Shown here: piece by piece, positions 9,062 through 16,645 of the stretch
How the letters are laid out: every line of letters begins with the position of its first letter
Position numbering within the stretch: the stretch's first letter is position 1
Source: Serratia silvae
GTDB lineage: Bacteria; Pseudomonadota; Gammaproteobacteria; Enterobacterales; Enterobacteriaceae
NCBI RefSeq assembly: GCF_023282985.1
Contig: NZ_JAGQDC010000005.1
Coordinates: 186,001-250,000 of the forward strand
DNA: 64,000 bases
Reading direction: 5' to 3'
Position numbers and translations under genes: made by a program
The notes under the pieces: model-generated
The model's database searches: none
The model's input: only the letters and a program-made list of their open reading frames with translations
What the model was told of the DNA's origin: nothing

Positions 9062-9526
9062 TCAGGCTTTCAGAACCGCTTTAATGGAGGTAATGATGGG
9101 CTGATATCCCGTGCAACGGCAGAGGTTCCCCTCCAGTGCCTCCTTGAGTTCATCGTCGCTTGGGGAAGGGTTGGCATCCAGCAGCGCCTTGGTGCTCATC
9201 AATACGCCGGGAGTACAGAAGCCACACTGAACTCCGCCGTGACGGACAAAAGCATTCTGCAACTTTTTACCAACCGGATCGTGGTGCAGCGCTTCCACGG
9301 TGCTGACCTCCGCCCCGTTGCACTGCGCTGCCAACAGCAGGCAGGAGCAGACGGATTTTCCGTCCATGATCACGGTACAGGCTCCGCACTCGCCCACGGA
9401 GCAACCCTCTTTGGTTCCCGTTAACTTCAGGTCCTCACGCAGAAAATCGATCAGGCGTAAATTGTCTTCAACATCACGGGCAACGCGGATGCCATTCACT
9501 TTTAGCTCAATATGGTTCATGGTCAT
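9062..9526 (-). CDS. [2Fe-2S] subunit of xanthine dehydrogenase-family hydroxylase (XdhC-like)
   Basis: This 154-residue small subunit has two [2Fe-2S] clusters. A plant-ferredoxin-type N-terminal domain carries GCSVGECGACTVI (C42, C47, C50) and C62. The helical C-terminal domain carries CGFCTPG and the terminal CRCTGY. It passes electrons from molybdopterin to FAD in three-part molybdenum hydroxylases. Its gene starts 6 bases after the fused large subunit gene ends, so the two are one transcription unit and almost surely one enzyme. E. coli XdhC is the closest named relative; the exact substrate is unproven. Confidence 0.9.
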   Translation of the reverse strand: MTMNHIELKVNGIRVARDVEDNLRLIDFLREDLKLTGTKEGCSVGECGACTVIMDGKSVCSCLLLAAQCNGAEVSTVEALHHDPVGKKLQNAFVRHGGVQCGFCTPGVLMSTKALLDANPSPSDDELKEALEGNLCRCTGYQPIITSIKAVLKA

Positions 9527-9532
9527 GGCTCC

Positions 9533-12500
9533 TTATTTTTTCTGCTCTGTTAGCACTTCCTGCAGCATCTGCCGGAACATATCGATAAATACGGGAACTT
9601 TGTAAGGTGCAGACCAGCGTCCACCGATAGCGTTTTCCACCAGATCGTGAAGCACCTGGGCGGCGTGTTCAATGGTCTCTGCATTTAACGTCTTGCCAGT
9701 AACCACCAGCTCAACCTCCGTCAAGCGCTGTGGTTTAGCCATTAGCGCACCATCCACCAGCCGGCACAGGCGAACAACGCCTTTATCGACCAGGAATTGG
9801 CCCGTTAAGCTCTGACGGGTGATGTTCAGCGCATTGCGACGACCCAACTGCAAATAGCGATTGATCAGCGGCTGCTTCATAGGGGCCGGAATAATGAACC
9901 GCGTCACCAGCTCATCAGGTTCCAGGAGAGTGCGATAGCCGCCAGTGACAAACTCGCTGACGTGCATCCGGCGTGTGCCGCGCACACTGCGTAGCTCCAC
10001 TTCCGCATCATAGATAATCAGCGGCGGCATGGAATCCGCACACGGCGCTGCATTGACGATGTTGCCACCAATAGTGGCGCGGTTGCGCAGCTGCAGGGAA
10101 CCGACGGTTTTACAAGCTGTGACCAGCAGCGGGTAGCGCTGCTGAATCAGCGGATGCTTAACCAAATCGGTGAAACAGACGCCCGAGCCGATGGAGACGC
10201 CGCCGTCAACGTCAAAGATTTCTTTCAGCTCCTGCAGCCCAGCGATATTGACCAGCGGCACATCGCCGGACTGCATCCTGGCCTGCACCAGCACGTCGGT
10301 ACCGCCGGCGAGCGGCATAGCGCCCTGCTCTACCATCAGGGTCAACGCCTGCTTCAGAGTTTGCGGCATACTCAGCGAGAGGGAGTTGAGGCGATGAACC
10401 TGCTTCTTATCGCCCGACTCCAGCATCTGCTCGCTCTGACGTTCTGGCTTCTTGAGGTTGTAGCCCAGTCGAACTTGCTCCAAGGTCAGCGGCAGGGTTC
10501 GGTTGTGACGCTCGATGGCGAAGTTCACTGCGTTATTGAGGGCCGCAGCGCCCAGCTCTAACACCGGCTCGCCGATGACTTTCGCGCCCATAGGGCCCGC
10601 TTTGTCATAGTTTTCGACTGCAATCACATCTATGTGCGGCATATCTTTAATAGTCGGCAGCAGATAGGTGTCAAAGTTTTCAGATTTCACCACGCCGTGC
10701 TCGGTGTTGAAATCCTCCAGCATACCGTAGCCGATCATCCCCTGCAGCACACCTCCGTAAACCTGACCGGTAAAGCCGACCGGGTTAATCACTTTACCCA
10801 CATCGTGGGTGGCCACGACGTTGTTAACCGTTACTTTACCGGTGCGTATATCCACTGCCACGTCGGCCACCTGACAGCCGTAAACCCAGGTGAAATACGG
10901 GCTGCCACAGCCTTTTTCTTCATCCCAGTGAATATTCGGCGCTACGTGCCAGCCATACGAGGAGAGGTTTGCCCCGGTGGCTTTGGTCATGTCGCACACC
11001 TGCTGGAAGCTGAGGCTCAACTCTGGATTATGGCGATTGAACACCTTGCCATTTTGCCAGGCAATATCGTCGATATCGTCGACTTTCAGAGTGACTTTGA
11101 TGGCATCCGCCATGCGTTTTTTAATTTTGTTGGCCGCGCTGAGAATTGCCTGCCCGCCCATCAGGGTACCGCGGGAGGCAACCGTTGAGCCGCCGTCGGC
11201 GATCATGGCGGTCGCCGGTTCGCTAAACATCACGCGATCTAGTCCGATACCGAACGCCTCGGCAGCCAGCAGCGACATGGTGGTCTGCAGCCCCTGACCG
11301 TTCTCGGATACAGAGGTGGAGATGTTGACACTGGCGTCGGCGTTGACCTGAATCAGCGCAGAGGAGGCATCCAAACCTTCAGCACCGAGAGAGCAGCCGC
11401 GGTGGCTCAACGCGAAGCCGATACCGTAGCGGATCGGGCCACCTTTGGCGTTGAGTTGCTGATAGTGCTTGCGTTTGGCCTCATATTCGGCTTTGACCAG
11501 AGACTTCTCCAGCACTTCCTGTGCGGAGACGGTGTGCTCACTGAACACCTGCCCTGCCATGCTGGTGTCGCCCTGCTTGAGAATGTTGCGCAGGCGAAGC
11601 TCAACTGGTGACAGTCCCATCTCGGCAGCGACTTCATCCATCAGGGATTCGTTGGCGAAGATAACCTGCGGGGCGCCGTAGCCGCGATAGGCGGAGGTGT
11701 AGTTATTGTTAGTGTAAACACCAACCAGATCGACGCGCACATTAGGAATGTTGTATGGACCGGCCGCCTGCACGGAGCTGCGCCAGGTAACGAAGACCGT
11801 CTGGCCGCAGTAGCTGCCGCCGTCGGCGATGATGTCAATCTTGATAGCCTGAATGCGCGCATCGTCATCCAGGCCAATGCGGTATTTCATTTTGTAGGGA
11901 TGGCGCTTGTAGCTCTCGCGCATGGACTGTTCGCGGTTATAGGAGATCTTCACCGGACGCCCTGTGAGGTGTACCAGTAGCGCCGCACGACAGGAAACGT
12001 TATCGATAATGTCATCTTTACCGCCGAAGGATCCGCCAAGAATCGAGCGTTTGACGTTCACTTTAGCCTGGGGCAGATCGAGGTATTTGGCGATCACGGC
12101 GCGGGTGCGGTGCGCGTTCTGAATCGACCCTTCGATGGTCATGATCTGCTCATTATCATCCAGATAAGCGGTGATGGACTCCGGCTCAATGTAGCCATGC
12201 TCCTGGAAACCTACCTCATACTCACGCTCGAAGATGTGGGTGGAGGCGGCAAAACCGGCGTCAATATCGCCCTTCGACGTGTGGTGGCGGTTGATGATGT
12301 TGCTGTCGAGTTCGCTGTGAATGAGGCGTGCCCCCGGCTTCATAGCCTCTTCCGCAGAGGTAATCGGCTCCCAGGAGGTATAGATGATTTGTATCTTATC
12401 AACCGCGATGCAGGCAGCCTCATATGATTCCGCTGCCACAACGGCAACCACGTCGCCGCGATAGGCGATTTCATTATCGATAATGGGCGGATGATCGGGA

Positions 12501-12745
12501 ACAATCGCCCCCAGTTTGCGCTGTCCAGGAATATCATTCCAGGTGGCAATGTGCACGACGCCGGGGACTTTTTCTGCTTCCGACAGGTCGAGAGAGTCGA
12601 CGCGACCGGCGGCGATATCCACGTAGCGGCATACTCCATACAGCATATTGTTCATTTTGATGTCATCGCCGTAGACGGCTTTACCCGTCACCTTGGCGAG
12701 GCCATCAACGCGGGGCACTTCACTGCCAACAAGCAATGTATCCAT
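9533..12745 (-). CDS. Fused molybdopterin + FAD subunits of a xanthine dehydrogenase-family enzyme
   Basis: This 1070-residue protein has a molybdopterin domain (about 1-770) fused to a CO-dehydrogenase-type FAD domain (about 795-1070). The first part shows the VPRVDGLAKVTGKAVYGDD start, GGSFGGKDD, SAYRGYGAPQ with Arg354 (found in purine-oxidising members) and GEPVLELGAAA with the catalytic-type Glu726. The FAD part shows LAGGTDVLVQ and TIGGNIVNAAPCADSMPPL. A 25-residue polar linker joins them in frame. In E. coli these are separate (xdhA/xdhB), and XdhD is Fe-S plus Mo, so the arrangement is unusual. The start at 12745 is chosen from GGAG 10 bases upstream; the 65-residue extension upstream is hydrophobic and unlike the family. 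Confidence 0.88.
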   Translation of the reverse strand: MDTLLVGSEVPRVDGLAKVTGKAVYGDDIKMNNMLYGVCRYVDIAAGRVDSLDLSEAEKVPGVVHIATWNDIPGQRKLGAIVPDHPPIIDNEIAYRGDVVAVVAAESYEAACIAVDKIQIIYTSWEPITSAEEAMKPGARLIHSELDSNIINRHHTSKGDIDAGFAASTHIFEREYEVGFQEHGYIEPESITAYLDDNEQIMTIEGSIQNAHRTRAVIAKYLDLPQAKVNVKRSILGGSFGGKDDIIDNVSCRAALLVHLTGRPVKISYNREQSMRESYKRHPYKMKYRIGLDDDARIQAIKIDIIADGGSYCGQTVFVTWRSSVQAAGPYNIPNVRVDLVGVYTNNNYTSAYRGYGAPQVIFANESLMDEVAAEMGLSPVELRLRNILKQGDTSMAGQVFSEHTVSAQEVLEKSLVKAEYEAKRKHYQQLNAKGGPIRYGIGFALSHRGCSLGAEGLDASSALIQVNADASVNISTSVSENGQGLQTTMSLLAAEAFGIGLDRVMFSEPATAMIADGGSTVASRGTLMGGQAILSAANKIKKRMADAIKVTLKVDDIDDIAWQNGKVFNRHNPELSLSFQQVCDMTKATGANLSSYGWHVAPNIHWDEEKGCGSPYFTWVYGCQVADVAVDIRTGKVTVNNVVATHDVGKVINPVGFTGQVYGGVLQGMIGYGMLEDFNTEHGVVKSENFDTYLLPTIKDMPHIDVIAVENYDKAGPMGAKVIGEPVLELGAAALNNAVNFAIERHNRTLPLTLEQVRLGYNLKKPERQSEQMLESGDKKQVHRLNSLSLSMPQTLKQALTLMVEQGAMPLAGGTDVLVQARMQSGDVPLVNIAGLQELKEIFDVDGGVSIGSGVCFTDLVKHPLIQQRYPLLVTACKTVGSLQLRNRATIGGNIVNAAPCADSMPPLIIYDAEVELRSVRGTRRMHVSEFVTGGYRTLLEPDELVTRFIIPAPMKQPLINRYLQLGRRNALNITRQSLTGQFLVDKGVVRLCRLVDGALMAKPQRLTEVELVVTGKTLNAETIEHAAQVLHDLVENAIGGRWSAPYKVPVFIDMFRQMLQEVLTEQKK

Positions 12746-13830
12746 GTTATTCGGTCTCCACAAGCAAGGAAAGATAACTGAATAAAGCAATGGATATGCC
12801 ATCTGTCCAAAAAACGGTGTTTGGGATTTAATTATGTGAGGTAAATCCAAAAAAAATAGCGGAGTGGGGAATAAAGAGGTGATGAAAGCGCCCGTAATTA
12901 TCAAAAAGAAATTTAGTGTATCACTATGATAATGTGCCATCCAGAGTCATGTTGCGTAATATAGCATTACTCCGTCAATGGGTTGTTAAGTAATTTATTG
13001 ATTATGTCACCAATGGGAATGATATTTATTATTTATAAGGTTTGCTGCCAATACAAAGAGTAAAAACAATAGCGCTATATGGAAAAATATACATTGCCGA
13101 GCGTGAGTACTCCGGCAATATCTTGGCGTGGTGTCGATCAGCGTCGACAGATAGTCGGCCAGGCTGGTGCAGCCTTCCTCCAGTGATTGGCTCACAGGCA
13201 AAATCTGCGCAAGATAGTTCAAAATACCCGCCTTTTTGATCGTGCGTCATAAAATCTGAGAACTAATGTTTCATGCCCTTCTACATCTGTGGTGTTGCCT
13301 CCAGTTGCTGCGGTCGTTCCGAGCCGTCGCGTCCAATGGCAGCTACTGCGAATCACGTTGTGCGGTGAGAAGCATGACCTATTCGATGGATGAATTTTTA
13401 ATTTTTCCACGAAATTCAGATATATCATCGAGAATGTAGCGTTTTGATTCTGATAATAGTCAACATTTTTAATTATTCAAGCCCCATGATGCTTGGTGTT
13501 TAGCTAATCTATATAACATTTCTGGTGAAATATTGAGCTGCATTTAAAGATATATATTAGACAACACCAAGAAATAACTTAAACACACTCCGTGGCGTAA
13601 TAACAATTCGGATTGCCCCCGAAATCATCACAGGTTAGACTATTAAATTCTTGGGGTGTGCGATTCACCTCCATGGTCGATATATTGGTGGGTAATCCGC
13701 TTTATAATTGCAACCGAGCTGTCAGTTTTTACGGTTAGTTTGGCAGGGATGTTGTTGATAAATGACAATGATCTGAATTTGCAATGCAAATTCCGTGCGG
13801 TAGCTATGTCTAAAGGAATAAGAATATTCA
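12746..13830. other. 1.1-kb gene-free region at the left edge of the T6SS island
   Basis: AT-rich, with no convincing gene on either strand. A short minus-strand stretch around 13100-13250 reads as protein-like in one frame (ILPVSQSLEEGCTSLADYL) but has no recognisable start context or homologue and may be a gene remnant. A TATAAT hexamer at 13703-13708 lies 123 bases before vgrG, but its -35 is poor. The region should contain the divergent promoters of the hydroxylase operon and of the T6SS. Confidence 0.5.
13775..13793. repeat. Perfect 19-bp inverted repeat upstream of vgrG1
   Basis: GAATTTGC-aat-GCAAATTC ends 37 bases before the vgrG1 start codon. The symmetry and position fit an operator for a dimeric regulator or a small mRNA hairpin in the leader. 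No regulator is encoded next to it. Confidence 0.6.
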
Positions 13831-16179
13831 ATGAACAGAGTCATCTTGGCACATACACCGCTAGCCGGTGACACACTGATGGTTAAATCATTGGTTGGAA
13901 ATGAAAAAATCTCCGAACCCTATTCATTTGAAGTTGAATTGCTTAGCGCCGTTAACAGTATTAATCTTAGAGAGTTATTAGGGAAATCCTTAACCATAGA
14001 ACTACGATCACCCCCTCTCCCGTCCCGATATTTAAATGGCTATATAACTCGGATGACGCTCGTCGGTAGAGAACCGAATGGTGAACGCTATTACATTTAT
14101 CGCGCGACGATCCAACCCGGTCTGTGGTATCTGACACAAAACAGGGATTTCCGAATCTGGCAGGAAAAGACTGTTCCTGAGATTATTTCCAGTATCCTTT
14201 CAGGCTACCAAATCCAACTGGAGAATAAACTGACCTGGGACTATCGCCAATGGGGCTTCTGTGTGCAGTATCAGGAAAGTGATTTCAACTTCATTAGCAG
14301 GCTCATGGAGCATGAAGGGATCTATTACTATTTCCGCCACGAGATGGGTAACCATACTTTGGTGCTGGCAGATGCACCACAAGCCCATGACAAAATTGCA
14401 GGCTACGAATTTATTCCCTATTTGCTGACAGAGAGAGGGAAAAGCAACAATGTCAGCGGCATTCAAAGCTGGAGCGTTTCCGATTCCATCACCCCAAGCC
14501 TGTACAGTCTGGATGATTATGATTTCCGTAAACCCCGCGCAAGTCTGCTGGAAAGCCGCCAGAACCCAACTTCTTTTGCCGGTGACAAAGCAGAGGTGTT
14601 CGACTGGCCAGGGCATTTTACCGATCACGATCATGGGCAATTCTACGTGCGTGTTCGCCAACAGGAATTTGAAGCCCAGCACGAAAAAATGACCGGTGAT
14701 GGTTCGACTCTCGGTATTGCCCCTGGTCACACCTTTACCCTTGCCAATGCTCCACGTGCTGAAGACCAGCGTGAATATCTGGCTGTTGAAGCCCACTACT
14801 TCCTGACAGAAAGTAGCTATGCCAGTGGCGACCAGGAAAGCGGCGAGCACCGTACTGAATTCACTGTCGTGCCAAGCAGCGTAAACTGGCGCCCTTCCCG
14901 CACGACGCCCTGGCCAAAAACACATGGGCCGCAAACCGCTGAGATTGTGGGGCCAGAAGGCCAACCTATCTGGACGGATAAATATGGCCGGGTAAAAGTA
15001 AAATTCCGCTGGGATCGCCATGGTAAAGGTGACGATAGCGGTTCCTGTTGGGTACGTGTTTCCAGTTCCTGGGCAGGATGGAAATACGGCGGTGTACAAA
15101 TCCCCCGGGTAGGCGAAGAAGTAGTGGTGGATTTCATCAACGGCGATCCTGACCGCCCGTTGATCACTGGTCGCGTTTACAATGAAGACAGCATGCCACC
15201 TTGGGATCTCCCCAACGATGCCAGCAAAATGGGCTTTATGTCGCGTAGTACCAGTGGCTGTGCAGACAATGCCAGCTATCTGTTCTTTGAAGATGCTCCT
15301 GGCCGTGAGTCCTTTGATATGCACGCCGAAGACAAGATGAATATCTCCGTCGAAGGCGATCAGAATATTACCATTGACGGAACCAGAACCACGTATATCG
15401 GTGGGAAGCAGTTAGATACCGTGATGGGCGATGCGGAGTTTCAGTATAAATCGCAACACGATGTCACCGTTGAAGGGCTTGAGAAAAACACCTTTAACAA
15501 CAAACAGCAGGTTGATATCACCAATGGTCGCGAGTTTACCATCAAGAGTGGTGGGGACAAGGTTGATATCACTGGTGATATAGACAGGAAGTTTACTGGT
15601 GATATTACAGAAATCACCGACGGAAAAGTTAAGCAGACAACAACTGGGAATATTCAGCAAAAGGTGACTGGAGATATAGCTCAACTGACAAAAGGCGATA
15701 AATCAACAAAAATCGACGGGAAAAAGATCCTCCACGTTACGGGTTATATGGAGACTCATGTGGGCGGAGATCGTGCGGAACAGACTGATGGTAACGTAAA
15801 AGATATCACCCACGGCAGTTATGAGCAGAAAGTGGACGGAACGATAGAAATAACATCACCAGAAACAATAAGAATACATAGTAAAACAAAAATCATACTA
15901 GATTCTCCAAACGTTCAAGAAACAGATTCGAGCAGAATAAAAATATCTGACAAGGTAGAGGATTTCATTAAAGATAACACATCATTGAAATATGTATCAC
16001 TATCTGCCACCCTGACTAATGCATCTATTAACGGAACGAGTATTAGTTGGACTCCACTATCAGTTTCGACGGCTTTGACTAGTGTAACTACAGAGACTAT
16101 GAAATATTCAAGGTCGCTAACTAAATTTGAAAGCACCCTTCAAAACTTGGTGAACAGTATTTTATATTCAATTATGTAA
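13831..16179 (+). CDS. vgrG: VgrG/TssI spike protein 1
   Basis: This 782-residue trimeric spike combines gp27- and gp5-like parts. The N-terminal half has the gp27-like fold, and the conserved OB-fold segment IWTDKYGRVKVKFRWDR lies near residue 386. VGEEVVVDFINGDPDRPLITGRVYN follows. After that comes a long beta-prism of repeats ending in GD/GN-x-I/T motifs (about 500-690). The last 80 residues (from about 700) are Ser/Thr-rich with no known toxic domain, so this is probably a structural or adaptor VgrG rather than an evolved effector. It begins the island and is followed by accessory genes for a PAAR-like tip. AAGGAA lies 12 bases upstream of the ATG. Confidence 0.95.
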   Translation: MNRVILAHTPLAGDTLMVKSLVGNEKISEPYSFEVELLSAVNSINLRELLGKSLTIELRSPPLPSRYLNGYITRMTLVGREPNGERYYIYRATIQPGLWYLTQNRDFRIWQEKTVPEIISSILSGYQIQLENKLTWDYRQWGFCVQYQESDFNFISRLMEHEGIYYYFRHEMGNHTLVLADAPQAHDKIAGYEFIPYLLTERGKSNNVSGIQSWSVSDSITPSLYSLDDYDFRKPRASLLESRQNPTSFAGDKAEVFDWPGHFTDHDHGQFYVRVRQQEFEAQHEKMTGDGSTLGIAPGHTFTLANAPRAEDQREYLAVEAHYFLTESSYASGDQESGEHRTEFTVVPSSVNWRPSRTTPWPKTHGPQTAEIVGPEGQPIWTDKYGRVKVKFRWDRHGKGDDSGSCWVRVSSSWAGWKYGGVQIPRVGEEVVVDFINGDPDRPLITGRVYNEDSMPPWDLPNDASKMGFMSRSTSGCADNASYLFFEDAPGRESFDMHAEDKMNISVEGDQNITIDGTRTTYIGGKQLDTVMGDAEFQYKSQHDVTVEGLEKNTFNNKQQVDITNGREFTIKSGGDKVDITGDIDRKFTGDITEITDGKVKQTTTGNIQQKVTGDIAQLTKGDKSTKIDGKKILHVTGYMETHVGGDRAEQTDGNVKDITHGSYEQKVDGTIEITSPETIRIHSKTKIILDSPNVQETDSSRIKISDKVEDFIKDNTSLKYVSLSATLTNASINGTSISWTPLSVSTALTSVTTETMKYSRSLTKFESTLQNLVNSILYSIM

Positions 16180-16194
16180 GGAGGTGTTGTGGGA

Positions 16195-16563
16195 ATGATA
16201 TCACAGTATATGCCCGTTTTTGCTTGGTTATTCGTTGTGTTGATTTTATTTGTTTCATTTAAAGAATTGAAAGGAAATAGGGAAGGTTTCCGGCTAATCA
16301 AGGACTGGAGCAGCAGAAATCAGTGGCAAGGTAAAACGACAACTGCAACATTAGTTAGTTGGAAACAGACAAAAGCAATGCATAATTTTGATTACTTTTA
16401 TACATTTGTCGTTAGCTGTGATTTAGATGGTAGTAAAGAAATGTATAATGCAGCTGGTGTGGTGAGAATTTCTCAGGCGGCTTTACTTAAAAAAGGCCAA
16501 GCTGTCACAATAAAATATCAGGGTATGCCACCTAAAAAAATAGCGGTAGTTGAGATTGATTAA
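16195..16563 (+). CDS. Small membrane-anchored protein of unknown function (DUF3592-like)
   Basis: This 122-residue protein has one N-terminal transmembrane segment (about 8-24, MPVFAWLFVVLILFVSF) and a beta-rich soluble part ending with the pattern L-K-K-G-Q-x-V-x-I-K-Y-x-G. That pattern resembles DUF3592-type extracytoplasmic domains. The start at 16195 is chosen because the strong AAGGAGGTG at 16178-16186 is 8 bases away; the GTG at 16189 is too close. It lies directly after vgrG1, a position often held by immunity or chaperone genes, but no toxin partner is evident. The coding sequence is AT-rich compared with its neighbours. Confidence 0.65.
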   Translation: MISQYMPVFAWLFVVLILFVSFKELKGNREGFRLIKDWSSRNQWQGKTTTATLVSWKQTKAMHNFDYFYTFVVSCDLDGSKEMYNAAGVVRISQAALLKKGQAVTIKYQGMPPKKIAVVEID

Positions 16564-16645
16564 CATCTCAGTGCCATCAGACATGATAAAAACATGAGAT
16601 GGCAATCGGTCTATTTCATTTCTATTGCACGGATGTGGAAATACA

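Noticed and set aside
12746-12940. N-terminal 65-residue extension of the fused hydroxylase
   Set aside because: Hydrophobic and unlike the family; the ATG at 12745 has a good ribosome site and matches the usual start of the molybdopterin domain.
13029-13250. Small genes in the left boundary region
   Set aside because: Competing frames on both strands, no ribosome sites and no recognisable family; kept only as a possible remnant.
13007-13830. tRNA gene or attachment-site repeat at the left island edge
   Set aside because: I saw no cloverleaf-forming sequence and no direct repeat shared with the right edge at 55916-56190.
16189-16194. GTG start for the small membrane protein
   Set aside because: Only 2 bases from the AAGGAGGTG; the ATG at 16195 has ideal spacing.
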